A DNA stretch of 64,000 bases from Rhyacophila brunnea (GCA_022495005.1 JAGYXB010001790.1:186001-250000); one strand, 5' to 3'. Positions 23,866 through 35,463 are shown, numbered from the stretch's first letter. The notes: generated by a model not told the origin, from the sequence alone. Program-made: numbers and translations.

Positions 23866-24015
23866 TCAGCCTGAATCTATCCACTGCTGGATGAAGGCCT
23901 CTCCAAGGTGATTCCACTTCTCTCGGTCCTGTGCGTTGCGTTTCCACGTACTTCCGCAGAACTTAATCATTTTCACGATCCAGCGGCCTCTAGGTCTACC
24001 TTGCGGACGTGTTGT
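23866..24015 (-). pseudogene. RTE-like LINE C-terminal tail
   Basis: Minus-strand reading ending at stop 23866-23868: TRPQGRPRGRWIVKMIKFCG, then NAQDREKWNHLGEAFIQQW and IDSG. The terminal 'DREKW..LGEA.(I/V)QQW' pattern is a widespread C-terminus of RTE/CR1-like arthropod LINEs. Immediately 3' of the stop is a TGATGATGA-type repeat, as expected for the 3' end of an RTE element. Upstream of about 24015 the frame breaks. It is a short 5'-truncated insertion. Confidence 0.7.
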
Positions 24016-24790
24016 ACCTCTTGGCTATCACTGGATGACTAGTTTGTCCAACGATTGTCTTTTCTTCGTGCCAGGCCATATAAAATACCATTTTACATTT
24101 ATTTATACGTAAGTATTTTCATGTATTCAACCAGAGAACAGGGATAATACAGAAGATTAAATTTGCAATCGAGTCGATAAATCAGATTAATAAATGATCA
24201 GGTGGGCACTGATTTTGAACCCATTGAATTCTTTATCTGGTATTAGAATGTGTACATAAACGTTTTCAAGTACGAAAAGGGGTATTAATCGGGTAAATAA
24301 ATTTTAAATTTCCGAATAATTGATTGGCAACCGTTCTGTGTCGACCTCTAAGCCAAATGCGAAGAAAAATACGGTCCTTTTGTATTTAATTTCGTCCTGG
24401 AAATCAGTCATTCGAGACGATTCTGAGAAAAGGGCTTTTGTTTCACCCACAAAGAAAGCAACCTCGGAAAGTCAAGTAATGATGCAACAGAAAAGGGAAA
24501 AATGAAAATGTTTAAGCACGTTATAAATACACGTTTGTTTAAATTTCCGTACTTATCTAGAAGCCATTATTTCAACTCGTCGAATTTAAAAAAATATTTA
24601 TTATACTTAAATCAATTAATATTATTTCCGTTTAATAGAATTGGAGAATTTCTCTTATTAATAATTATTATTAGCTACGTCAGCCATTTCGTGAGTGTGT
24701 TTAGTGTGGTAGATATGATATTCTCCAAAAATACTCATTCTCCTAAACTTAGAAGTCTTATTATTAAAGTATTATTACTTTTATTTTATT
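24016..24790. other. Unassigned AT-rich DNA
   Basis: The 132-codon frame at 24502-24900 runs into the SINE that follows and has no domain signature; it is not called as a gene. Confidence 0.4.
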
Positions 24791-24792
24791 AC

Positions 24793-25040
24793 ACACCCAC
24801 GGTGGCCGCGCGGCTTAAGCGTTGGACTATCACGCCGTGGGTCTCAGGTTCGAATCCTGGGTCTGGCAAGTACACATATTGTTTTTCAATTTGTGTGTGA
24901 GTCAGGGTATGGACCTAATAGGTTGAGCAAGTGGCTGACATCCATTTCTCGTAAAAAACAAAATCTGTTAACACAAACCTCTACCATGTGGAGGCCTATA
25001 TGATCCTATTAGGATCGGACATGGTCGGGGGGAAAAATAC
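24793..25040 (+). mobile_element. tRNA-derived SINE family 1, best copy
   Basis: The head GGTGGCCGCGCGGCTTAAGC resembles the A-box region of tRNA-Ser/Leu-type genes. GGTTCGAATCC (about 24847-24857) is an exact RNA polymerase III B box, followed by GGGTCTGGCAA. The body holds ACCTAATAGGTTGAGCAAG and GTGGCTGACATCCATTTC. The tail carries a hairpin-like CCTCTACCATGTGGAGG, then GATCCTATTAGGATC (a palindrome) and CGGACATGGTCGGGGGG before A-rich sequence. The internal Pol III promoter would drive transcription. Mobilisation would need a LINE in trans; none in the window shares its tail. Confidence 0.8.
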
Positions 25041-25637
25041 ATGAAATTTTGAAAAAAAATCTCAGACTTAAATATGATTTTTTCAATATATCTGTGGTCT
25101 TTTCAAGTTATTAGTATATTTTTAGCCTATGTCCACTCGTCAGGCGAAGTATGTTGACACCACGCGAAGTCTCCAAAAAGTGTACCAGTCCAAATACTGG
25201 AAAGTTATTTTGTTTTATAGTTTGGTGGTATCCTTGTGATTTGAAAAAAAAAACTATTACATGAAGAGTAACTAAGTTGGAAATTAATATACGCATTGCT
25301 TATGATGGTGATATAATGTTCAAATCCTAACCTGGCTGCCATAATATGATACACACAACCTGTATTAGTGTACAGAAATTTATATATGTTTCCGCAAATA
25401 AAGATATGGAAATAATATTCTTTTTTTGTGATTGTTATCTATGCTTCATATACATGCAGGCATACTCTTCAAATAGACAGGTCCCAGTAAAGTGGATATA
25501 ACTAACAATATAACCGTATTAATAGTATAAACCTACGTCACTGCCGATATTACGGCGATGTAACTCATATTAATATTGTTTAAAAAATATTGTTAAACTG
25601 CAATAATTAACTTTAAAATGTAACAAAATGGTACTTA
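25041..25637. other. Unassigned AT-rich DNA
   Basis: No feature seen between the SINE and the next MITE. Confidence 0.4.
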
Positions 25638-26109
25638 TAGTCCAGGCTCTGACCGATGTATCATATACATAATATTAGGAACGCATTCTGACAATTGATA
25701 TAAGTTCTAGGGGTCACAAAAATATATAATGTCGATATTGCCAGGAGATATTAGTGGTGAATTTTATTTTATCGAGGTTTTAATTTTTCTTACACCCACC
25801 AAAAATTGTTCTTCAATAACACTAAGACCGAATCACGGATCGATAGAAAATGTAATTATTTAACCATGCCATCGGCACGGTCTTATGACGGTTCGTCACA
25901 TTTGAAAAAAATAAAAATACTGGGTAGCCGGTAGTGCAATGTGCTGAAAATTATCGATGATCATTCTTGACGTGCTAGTGGGGGAAAAAATTACCACTAA
26001 TATCTCCTGGCAACATCGACATTATATATCTTTGTGACCCCTAGAACACCAATTGTCAGAATGCGTTCCGCATATTATGTATACGAGACTTCGGTTAGAT
26101 CCTGGTCTA
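25638..26109. mobile_element. 468-bp MITE with long inverted ends, TA target
   Basis: Element 25640-26107, flanked by TA at 25638-25639 and 26108-26109. Inward, the ends read GTCCAGGCTCTGACCGA and GACCAGGATCTAACCGA. Similarity then continues for over 100 bp, including GGAACGCATTCTGACAATTG, TTCTAGGGGTCACAAA and TTGCCAGGAGATATTAGTGG on both arms. The TA flank suggests a Tc1/mariner-type mobiliser. No coding frame. Confidence 0.75.
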
Positions 26110-26649
26110 TTATGACAAAACAGAGAACGCGGTCCAAGATACGTAATGAATATTATTTAAATGCTCGTCTTGTGTTATAATTTGCCTCATTTCTGACGAC
26201 GGTGGCAATTAATGAAATTAGAGGCTTTGATAGCGATCTCGTTCATTTTTTAATGATTCTGTGCTGATCTGGTTGCTTCAAACATTGTTATACAACATAA
26301 CATCCATTCACTTTTGCAGAAAATGCAAGCCCACGCGACATCTTCTTTCCTTCGGCGCCTCATGTTCATTCAATGACCTACAGCTCCTCCGTTCATTATA
26401 AAAATAAATTAAGACGGTAATTTGCATTAATTATTACCATTAACCAATAATGCTGATGTGTGAATAAAATCGGCAAACCTAATGCAAATTTTTATCATAT
26501 ATAAGATGAAAAAATGATCGTGATTTGAAAAAAATAAATTGATAAACTGATATAAGTAAATAAGATATTTTTAATTTATAATATGTACTTATAATTATCA
26601 GTAAACAACATGAACGTTATATAAAAATAACTAATAAGAAACGCCCGAA
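26110..26649. other. Unassigned AT-rich DNA
   Basis: No feature recognised. Confidence 0.4.
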
Positions 26650-26738
26650 ACGTAGACCTAGAGGACGTTAAATCGTGCGTAGCAAAACAGTGCACAGGTT
26701 GAAGAGGCCTTTATCAATCAGTGAATTGATCCAGGATA
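26650..26738 (+). pseudogene. Degenerate RTE-like LINE 3' end
   Basis: GTAGACCTAGAGGACG, GTGCACAGG, GAGGCCTTTATC and GATCCAGG occur in the same order as in the minus-strand LINE tail at 23866-24015 (GTAGACCTAGAGGCCG, CGCACAGG, GAGGCCTTCATC, GATTCAGG). Several stops and an internal deletion show it is dead. A hAT element begins directly after it. Confidence 0.45.
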
Positions 26739-26746
26739 TTGGATAT

Positions 26747-27228
26747 CAGTGGCGAAAGGTGGAAGTAGGCTGGATTCCACATGAATAGTGCACACTAAAC
26801 TTTCAAACATATTCGTTTTTATTGTACTAAGACTACAATCTGTAGATGGTGTTTGTTAGTTTTTAAAATTCAATGAAACCCAGCCTAATCCAAGTGACTA
26901 GTCCATAGCCATAGTAGATTATAGTCGTTATAAAATATTTTTTATCAATTACGGTTTGGTTTACGCAGGGCTTTAATGAATTTAAAAAAAACTAACCAAT
27001 CTGTAATATTATGTATTCTTAATTTAACGAAAACAATGTATAACAAAGTATAGCTGAAAAATTGTGCACTATTTTTGTCGGATCGCCCATAGCATACCTA
27101 CTTAACTAAAAAAAATATGGTTTGGTTTAGGCACGGTTTAATTGAATTTTAAATACGTATGACTGACAAAATTTAGTGTGCACTATTTATGTCGAATCTT
27201 AACAGCCTACCTCTACCCCTCGCTACTG
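26747..27228 (+). mobile_element. hAT-type MITE family 2 (CAGTGGCGAA ends), full-length copy
   Basis: Starts CAGTGGCGAAAGGTGGAAGT and ends with the inverted counterpart CCTCGCTACTG. Subterminal arms AATAGTGCACACTAAACTTT and AAATTTAGTGTGCACTATT face each other, and the AGGCTG / CAGCCT pair lies closer to the ends. The flanking octamers (TTGGATAT and AGACATAT) match at only 4 of 8, so the duplication has decayed or an end is misplaced. Related truncated copies are at 53181 and 59100. Confidence 0.65.
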
Positions 27229-27303
27229 AGACATATATAACTAAAGTTTGCCTCGTGACTAAAAAAGAATACCTACAATTCACAAATATGTAGAAATCAA
27301 TAC

Positions 27304-27497
27304 CTTATGTGCAGTGGTTTCCAAACTGTATGTTACTACGGCACATTTAATTCTTGGCGCCATCCCCCGACCTTTTTTTTCAAATGTGTACAAATGTCAT
27401 GCAAAATATACACTTTTTTTTAATTTAATATACGAAGCAATGTAGGATTAAAGAATAAACTTTTCGCGCTCCCAGTTTGGAAACCGCTGCTTAAGGA
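27304..27497. mobile_element. Short hAT MITE (178 bp)
   Basis: Element 27312-27489. Ends are CAGTGGTTTCCAAACTG and, inward from the right, CAGCGGTTTCCAAACTG, differing at one base in 17. Flanking octamers CTTATGTG and CTTAAGGA match at 5 of 8. GC-richer subterminal segments and the CAGTGGTTTCC start fit hAT. Confidence 0.65.
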
Positions 27498-28847
27498 ATG
27501 CGCTTGTGTTTCTGAAATTGAATGTTATTACTGAAACAATGCAAATTCGTAGAAAATATCTTGTTACAAATTGCTTGCTAATTATTACGAAAAACGCCAT
27601 TTGACGTGGATAGTGAAAGGAGAATGATAAGAAACCAAAAAACGTCAGCACGGCATCCGTCCATTCACGATTGTATTGTTAATCAATATTTCGCAAAATG
27701 TCCATGAAACACGCTCAATAATAAGAGTCAATGAAATTCTTTCTATATATAAAACATGGTGATCTCTATTTAGATCAGGGAACTCAAAAATAATGGGAAC
27801 TGAAATACCTAACGTGTAAGGAGAAGCAGGCAATCGATATCGAGTAAGGAAGAATACGGGATAAATTTAAGCACGTGCACGTCTATAATGCGTGGTTCAT
27901 TTTCGCAGGACACTCACACATTTAAAACCGTGCGTCAAAATTTATTGTATTGGTATATAGCCTATCGGAATTCTATTTATTATTTGTTATGTGATTTACT
28001 TATATAATATAACAGTATCAACACGCCTACTAACATTTACAAAGGGTTGAGAAAGTGTCCAAGAATGTAACACAAAACACTTTCGTATTGATAAACAGAG
28101 CTAATCTAGACTATTTTCATTGCCCATACGACGATGTACCAGTCAGAGCTGGTTTCGTGTAATTCACTAATTAGACGTCCAAACACTCCTTGTGAACTCA
28201 GAGTACGCAGAAAATCGGTGCTGACGTAGCTAGTTATTAACCCTTTAAAACTTGTTTTGAATAATTTATATTCGTTTAGGAACGTTAGCACCCTGTTGAA
28301 AAGATTAACATCACGAACAGCCCCAAGAAATCCTGTATCCTTAATAAATAATATAGGTACCTACAGTAGGGATACATAAAAAGTTCTCACTTCTCGTCCA
28401 TAAAGGTACTACCAATTTAGGGACCGTGACATGGAAAGATACAGAGGTATACGTAGAAGGTATTCTTAAAAGACGTCTGAAAGTTTTCAGGCAAAAGCCA
28501 CTAGTTTAAAATGAATCCCTTTTCGTGACATATGGAAAGCGTTATATTGTATATTTTCATAGTGATGGTATCACATCTCCCTGGAGAGTCCAACGTTAGG
28601 CAACTGACGTGATAATGCGTCTTTCTGGGAAAACGTTTCGTGTTGAAATACCTGTCATGCGACGATAATGTTCAAATTATTTAACATTGACGTGACATTT
28701 ACTATGTAAATTGTAAAATATGACATATTATAAATAGTCATTAATCGAGTAAGTATCTCAAATGATAATTTGTTTCTAATATTTTACATTTTCCTATATT
28801 CTCTGCATTCCAATAATTATGTACCTACTTACCAACGTGGTCCAATT
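27498..28847. other. Unassigned AT-rich DNA
   Basis: Minus-strand frames of about 61-67 codons at 27448-28291 have no recognisable features. Confidence 0.4.
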
Positions 28848-29798
28848 TAAGGGTCGTATGCATGAGATTCCCAAAAACCTTATAGGCTATATACTGCACG
28901 TTTGTATGCATGAGTACAAACTTAATTCGTTGTTTAGTGACGTCACAAATGTGACGTCATCATGTGTCATGGTGTCCATATAATGGCAATCTTATAAAAT
29001 TTCATTCCCCGATCAATAATTCAAAATTTTGAAATTGTAAATGTGTCTGAAAGTGTGCGAACGGTACCATATAAATTTAATAATCATAAATGAATAATTA
29101 TTATGAGCTTTAAATAATTTATCAGTTATTTTACCACATTTATTTTATAATTCTACTGTACGAAAGGATAAAGTATTGCCAGCAAACATTTCCATTTGGT
29201 GGCAATACTGAATACATACATATTATTATGACTAACTTCACTTCAATTATGAGATGTCAAAACAGAATAAGAATAAATGACAGAAATGCAAATGGATTTA
29301 GATAATACTATGTAATGATTTCTGTATAATATTATCATTTATACCAATCACTGTATGATACTAATGATGTATCCAGTGTATTTGAGAGTTGTGCCTTGTT
29401 TATTATAGTTATCTTACAATAATTAACTAGGTAGGTAGGTACCATAATATTTTGAAGAATGCAGAATGCTTCCAATTGCATATTTTAATGCCAGATACAG
29501 TAGTAGGTACCTATTTTTGCGGTCGTTTAGCGGAAATATTTTATCGTAATCTTACGTAAATCCATCTTATCTCTCCATGAGAAATATTGCGCTTTGTATG
29601 CGAAATGGGTACGAGACATTGTTGCGTTACCTACTTACCATCAGTTACGTACTAAAATGACATTTGAAAGTGACAGATGAAGCAGCCATTTTGAATGGCG
29701 TGTGACGTCAGATTGCTTACGTCACAAACAGTGATATACGCTATACGGTGGAAAATCGGCTTATAAAGAATTTGGGAATCTCATACATACGGCCCTAA
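28848..29798. mobile_element. PIF/Harbinger-like non-autonomous element (945 bp)
   Basis: Element 28851-29795, flanked by TAA at 28848-28850 and 29796-29798. Inward, the ends read GGGTCGTATGCATGAGATTC and GGGCCGTATGTATGAGATTC, 17 of 20 identical with conserved CCCAAA next. A 3-bp TWA target and a GGG(C/T)C start are typical of PIF/Harbinger. Subterminally, GTGACGTCAC (28937-28946) and GTGACGTCAT (28951-28960) on the left face TGACGTCA (29703-29710) and ACGTCAC on the right. No transposase or Myb-like frame is present. Confidence 0.7.
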
Positions 29799-30146
29799 AG
29801 CCTTGTTCGGACTGTGCCAGTGATTTAGTAAAGTAGCGAGTGATTTGTTAAAAAACCGTGTCTGAACAGACAAATTTAGTCGAGTAGTTTAGTAAAATGG
29901 TCAGTCAAGCCGATCCATAAGGCTCTAACTAGTATATTAAACCATACCACTAACCGAAAGTGCGAGTCGTTAATTGTTATTAAACAACACAAACCTATGA
30001 TGGTCGCCAATGTCTGAGTTACATAATATTACACAAGTGTGGCGTTATTTCCTACTGATTGTAATTGCACAAAGCACACCCCCGGATTGCAGTGGTTATG
30101 GGTTCAAGTTCCATTCGGTAAAAATATTTTTTCCTAGCATCGCATT
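29799..30146. other. Unassigned DNA with a weak SINE-like B box
   Basis: GGGTTCAAGTTCC near 30097-30109 resembles a Pol III B box, but no A box was found at the right distance. GTTCGGAC near 29804 and GTCTGAAC near 29860 are an inverted pair of unclear meaning. Confidence 0.35.
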
Positions 30147-30428
30147 TATTCTATACACAAGGCTGCTATAAGCGGCTGTCGAGGGTAGTTTGTCATAATA
30201 TGTATATATTGAGGCGGTTAATTGTTTAAAGTTAACCGTCTGAACTATCAAAAGTGCTATGTTTTAACAGCACCTTTCTTGCTTGTGTTAACTTTTAGAG
30301 TGAGATAAAACAGTTTTGACAGTTTAGTTTAGACGGACAACTTATTGTAACAATTATAATACCTCAATACATAAATACGATAAACAACCCTCAATAGCCG
30401 CCGATAGAAGCCTTATGTATAGAATAGA
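30147..30428. mobile_element. MITE with about 70-bp inverted arms
   Basis: Inward from the left: ATTCTATACACAAGGCTGCT, then CGGCTGTCGAGGGTAGTTT. Inward from the right: ATTCTATACATAAGGCTTCT, then CGGCTATTGAGGGTTGTTT. Similarity continues to TGTATATATTGAGG / TATTTATGTATTGAGG. The exact ends and duplication are uncertain because the termini are themselves TA-rich. The interior contains GTTAACCGTCTGAACT facing AGTTTAGACGGAC. Confidence 0.6.
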
Positions 30429-31855
30429 TGGGCAGAGGTTGTCTAAGTTATTTGGTGATCCATGCGGTTTAAATTTATTTTATCGTTAAGTACCTATTAG
30501 TAGATACATAGATATCTATTATAATATATAATATTATAATAATGTGACCATGCCGAAATTTGATTTGATATAAATAAAAAGAATTTTAAGTTATACCTAC
30601 ACGTTTTTATTTTTTTTATAAATCAATGTTTTTTTTTAAATAAATATAAAAATCATGAAAACTATTAATTAGTCAAAAAATCTTTGTGATTATAGAATAA
30701 ACTGACTAAACCAAAATTTAATAATAAACATGACCATAAAAATTATGTAATAATGGAAACCTTTAACGAATTTACATCTTTTATCTTTGACTTGAAATCA
30801 AAAATATCATATACGTATGTATTCATTAATTAAAACACTTTAAAATGTAAATTATGAAAAAATTGTCTCAAATTGCAAGTTTCGTACTTATTTTCCGCTA
30901 GGTGCCTCTGGTAGGTGGAGTTGATTCACAATAAGAGAAAAATTACTCGCCGAGGCCGATTTAGCGTAGAAAGGTAGATTTTTATCATTCGATATCTTTG
31001 TAAGTGTCAATTTGTTTAATATCTTCCGCAGTATGTATAAACACAAGTGAAAGTGTAAAATAATCAATATAAGTACCACAAAAAATTTGTGGGTTTTTGA
31101 AAACTATAAGCGTAAGGTTTTATAAATAAATACAATTAAAACAAATGCAATATTCTTTCAGTATCAAAATAAAATGTAATTAATTATGGTTCGGTAGGCT
31201 TAGCCTTGTGTGTGTAATATATTAGGTGTTCAGTATTTCAAGTAGGTAACTGTAAATATTTAATCAAACAGATGCAACCATATCATTAGTTTTGTGTAAA
31301 CTTAAATAAGAAACAATGAGTTAAAAAGTAACATTTTTAACTACCTACTTAATTATTAATAAACGTAGTTATGTGTATAAAACAAAAACTGGGCGTCACT
31401 CAGCCCCTGTGTGCTGAATCATAAATGCACAAAGGAACTGTAGAAACTCGACTCAGCGCAGCGGTATAATACATAAATGAATATTTAAAACTAATGATTT
31501 AAGGAACGGTTTGAGAGCACTTCGTCTGGATGCGAAACACACATTATTATTCACCTAGAGATGAAATAATGTAGGTACCTACCACATTGTTATACTTATA
31601 TCAGTTTTACGAAATCGTCTACTCTGTGATACATACCGCCATGCCATGGACTATCTATATTTTTCGTGAATATTTTTCACCTATATGGACATAGAATCTG
31701 GGTTTGAATGCGGCAATATATTGTTATTAGGTGGACTCGACAAATTACTAATTTTAGCCGATAGCTACCTATATCGGTTGTCACGCCATTATCAAGACTA
31801 ATGATGATATTATAATACTAAGTTCGTCACTTACGAGTGTGTAATCAAGGTATTA
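30429..31855. other. Unassigned AT-rich DNA
   Basis: No element ends, RNA gene or convincing coding frame. Confidence 0.4.
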
Positions 31856-32642
31856 TATTATGACAGTGGCGAAGACTCCATACTAGGCGATTATTTAAAG
31901 CCTACCTTCTTAAGAAAAATATTTTTTAATTGCATATTGACATATTTATATACTTGATCACTTCATTATTTTATGTTATATAAAAATAATTTATTTTGCC
32001 AACGAAAGATGTCGTATATGTAGGAATGTATTACAGTATTACACAGTTTACAAAACAATCAGCAAAGGTATTAAAAAATATACGACAGCGCGCCGTAAAT
32101 AAATAATAAAGGCCGCGACGTCTCGACGTAAAAAAAAGTGTGAAATAAGTCTGAATTTTTTTCGTATGAACTTTACGTCTCGTAACCTCAGTAAGTCTGC
32201 TGATTTGTACGAAATAATGTAAGCTCCTATCGCAGAGCCTAAAACATTCGCGCATAATATTGTTGTCACGACTGCGCACTTTGTCCAAAATCATTAATAA
32301 TTAGATATTTAAAAAAATAATTTCAACGGCGTTTAATCCAATATTAATAAATAAGTAAGAAGATAGTTTTTAAAAATAAAAATAAATTTTATCTAATGAT
32401 TTTTGATGGGTATACATGTTTTGAAAAATACGTAATTTAAACACATCGCTCATTTTTATGTCGTCAATGAGTTTTTGAAGTTTCATTGAATTAGTGTGTC
32501 GTTGTCATTTATTAGTGTGTACCTATTCATTAGTAGTATATATCGTACTATTCTCGTAAGTATACCTGACAAGTGTGCTCTTTTTATCAGATCTCCACAG
32601 CCTACCTCTTTCCAAAAGTCACCCTTCGCCACTGTATTATGA
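31856..32642 (-). mobile_element. hAT non-autonomous family 1, copy 1 (minus orientation)
   Basis: Element 31864-32634 (771 bp). The duplication TATTATGA is exact at 31856-31863 and 32635-32642. The left end CAGTGGCGAAGACTCCATAC is the family's 3' end and the right end, read inward, CAGTGGCGAAGGGTGACTTT is its 5' end. It is therefore inverted relative to the copies at 33148 and 60249. Shared interior sequence includes CTTAAGAAGGTAGGCTTTAA (minus strand) and a segment read as TTAGGCTCTGCGAT in copy 3. Overlapping minus-strand frames of 73-87 codons are not intact in the other copies, so they are not called as transposase. Confidence 0.8.
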
Positions 32643-33139
32643 TATATATATAACACTGAATAAAATCGATTGAATACAATAATAAAAAGGACCTATTTCT
32701 TATTAAGCCACATTTTCTATAAAACTCCATTTCTTTAACAGAATTTGAGTGGGTCATGAACAACGAATCCTTAACGGAGAATAGTCGATATAACTGCTAA
32801 TCAATTACAACAACAACCCAGCCCTTTTTCCGCGGATCCCCCCCCCCCTCGTAATTGCATAACATTCTCTCCCCCTTTTGACTGTTTATAAGAGAATTCA
32901 ATTTAAAAAAAGAAAATCACATTCAGTTTCAATTTACTAGTCGCTCTTTATTTACTGTCAAACTAATTCATATCTTCTCTACCGATAACTAGATAATATT
33001 ATATTGTGCGTTACACTTTTGTAATTCTGTCGCCGGCGGGGTAAATCGTGTGTCTCACATAATTAACATATTATACTTACATACATTTTACAAAAAATAA
33101 ACTAATGTTAATATGTACGACATTCCATTCGAAGAATGT
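32643..33139. other. Unassigned spacer containing an 11-base C run
   Basis: Eleven consecutive C at 32838-32848 in otherwise AT-rich DNA, following a CCGCGGATCC palindrome-like stretch. Nothing else recognised. Confidence 0.5.
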
Positions 33140-34064
33140 CCATATATCAGTGGCGAAGGGTGACTTTTTGAAAGAGGTAGGCTGTGGGAGTAACCATGCA
33201 TGTCAAATATATTTGCGGGAAATAAGAAGATAACCCAATAATACTACTGATGAATAAATAGGTACGCTAAAACGAAGAAATTTCAAAAGCTTAATTGGTT
33301 TGTTATAATTAGTTCATAAAAATAAGCAATTAGCTTGAATTACTTATGTATTTTCCTAAACATTTATAAACGTAACATTTACGCTCAAAATATATTACCT
33401 CATCTATGAAAATATCCGTTGCTGTATTGTATGTATTATGTTCAATAACAATGTATAATTTAACCCGTAAAACTATACATTTTAAAATACTTCTATATTT
33501 AAAACACAGACTTAGGTAGGTACAATATCAGATATCTTAATTGTCTAACGAGTGAACTAATAAATAAATAAAAATCACGAGATAAATTATTTTATATTTT
33601 TAACAACAAACAATACATATTTATGTGATTTAATCCCATAGAAATATTTTTTTTAAATCATCTTATTAATTATTTTGAATAAATGCGCTCTCGCGACGTA
33701 AGCGCTAACGAAACAGCTTATACATTTGTATGCGGGACGCCAGACATTTTGAAATAATGAGAAAAAAACTTCATATTGAAAAACCCGTCGTTTCACGCGA
33801 AAATAATCCTATACAATATGTGAAGCGAAACGCGGTGTGTTCTATTTTTTTTAACTTTCGAGAGATGCCATAGATGATGCTTATTGAAATATGGGAAAAT
33901 ATCGTAAAATTATGACAATTTTACGATAGATGTCTTTGGGCATATTGAATATATTATTATTTGTGATTATATAAATACGTCAACATGAAAATAAAAATTA
34001 TTTTTCTTAAGAAGGTAGGCTTTAAATAATCGCCTAGTATGGAGTCTTCGCCACTGCCATATAC
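33140..34064 (+). mobile_element. hAT non-autonomous family 1, copy 2
   Basis: Element 33148-34056 (909 bp). Flanking octamers CCATATAT (33140-33147) and CCATATAC (34057-34064) match at 7 of 8. It starts CAGTGGCGAAGGGTGACTTT and ends in TATGGAGTCTTCGCCACTG. The 3' subterminal TTCTTAAGAAGGTAGGCTTT is shared with copies 1 and 3. It is the longest copy and differs in the middle, so the family is not simply one deletion product. Confidence 0.8.
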
Positions 34065-34099
34065 CTATATACGAGTATAAAAATTCTAATATGACGGTC

Positions 34100-34280
34100 T
34101 ACTGTCAGTATGTGTTTGCCTTTGGTGAGTGTACACAGCGCCTGAAGATGTCGAAAGGCGGGTCGCAAAAAACTACTCAAATAGAATATTATAGAGTGGA
34201 ATTATCAAACAGAATAGTACAAAACTTAAATCCATTAGAATTTAAATTCAAATTCCATCAAGTACCTTCCGAGTATGTTA
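34100..34280 (+). repeat. Hammerhead-bearing dispersed repeat, copy B
   Basis: Downstream of the motif the body AATAGTACAAAACTTAAATC, then CCATTAGAATTTAAATTC and AAATTCCATCAAGTACCTTC matches fragments at 2050-2112, 2700-2740 and 53729-54034. A partial duplication around AATAGAATATTATAGAGTGG interrupts it. It begins about 40 bp after the right end of the hAT element. Confidence 0.6.
34126..34179 (+). ncRNA. Hammerhead ribozyme-like motif, copy B (core deleted)
   Basis: CTGAAGA (34142-34148), T, GTC GAAA GGC (34150-34159) and GGGTC then GCA (34160-34167) are present. Compared with the intact copy at 53540-53600, six bases spanning GAAACC are missing, which removes the second core box and half of stem III. 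TGAGT (34126-34130) and ACTCA (34175-34179) still frame stem I. This copy should not cleave. Confidence 0.5.
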
Positions 34281-35463
34281 TCAATTTTGCAATTTATCAA
34301 TATTAGTGACCCCCCACAAAACAGCTATATCCCCTCCAACCACCCGCGAAAGTTGCGACAGACGAGTTGGAAACCACAATCTAAATATTCTAAATACATC
34401 AACTGCTTCCCAATTTCAATGTATTCTAAAGTAATACTTATCGAGTAAAAGAAGGTATAAATTTAATATAATAGTCACTACTTTTATTATTCGCACGTAA
34501 AACCTGATATTAAGGAGATGTGTACGATATAATATTCATGATATACCGACCTAAAAGCACGCGCGGGGAGTAAGTAGTTTTCCTTGCATACTATAATTTT
34601 CGCCCAATAAAAAGTTTTACCTTGCAAGCAACACTCGCCATGAATGAAATTTCCGACACATTTTGGTTTTGTCGTCCATCTACCGGCGATTCGCTGAAAC
34701 TCTTAATTGATTGTTAACCGAATTGGGTCAATTAAGCTGACTGTGCACTATTTTAAAGGAAAACAGCGACCTCAATAAAAAGCTTCCATGTTTAAAATTG
34801 CCCCAATGAAGAAAAATATCAATATTAAAATTAAACACGCAAGGAAACGCGATGATTCGAATTTTTTTTAATAAAATAATTTTAAAGCTCTGCCAAGAAT
34901 TTTATTAGTATTACCTACCTACAACCACGTAAAATCGATATAATCATAGCATGCGATGTGGAAGAACAGATTAGGTTACAACATATACATTTCACCCTAG
35001 TTCAAACTTGTTGTAAGTGCAATATTTTATCAGTTTTGAGTCAATCCTAGTTTGAAGTTTTAATCCAAATATATGCGATGTTGGTATAAACGCCTGAGTA
35101 GAATTACGGGTAGCAAAGAGTTAACCCGATTGATGAAATATGGTAACGCCAACTGAAGATAAATCAAATCTGTTATAACTAATGGCAATTCGAAAAGGGA
35201 ATTTTTCTTTTACGAGTTAGAAACGGATGACAAGGCAAATAAAATAGGAAGGCATACCTAGCCGTTCTCCGTTTTTTCTGCAATTTTCCTGTAGATCCTA
35301 TATCATACAAATATTTTTAATAAAAAAAAATATTGATATAATTATTATCCATCAAAGAATTTGAACTCTAGAATCTAGATAGAAGGACTCTTATACGCGT
35401 TCCATAGGTATTAATTATTTTAAACTTTAAAGGCAGTTCGATTTTAGAATCAAAATTATTTTA
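34281..35463. other. Unassigned AT-rich DNA
   Basis: No feature recognised. Confidence 0.4.

Noticed and set aside
24793..24870. Functional tRNA gene
   Set aside because: Good A and B boxes, but the anticodon arm and acceptor stem do not pair properly and the sequence continues into a repeated SINE body.
24502..24900. 132-codon open frame
   Set aside because: It runs from AT-rich spacer into the tRNA-like head of a SINE, has no motif and is a chance frame.
30090..30112. Additional tRNA-derived SINE from a B-box-like GGGTTCAAGTTCC
   Set aside because: No A box at the required distance and no shared body with other copies.
31864..32634. Encoded protein shared by hAT family 1 copies (TILCA.VLGSAI segment)
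   Set aside because: Only a short stretch is shared and the frame is not maintained on either side, so DNA homology explains it.
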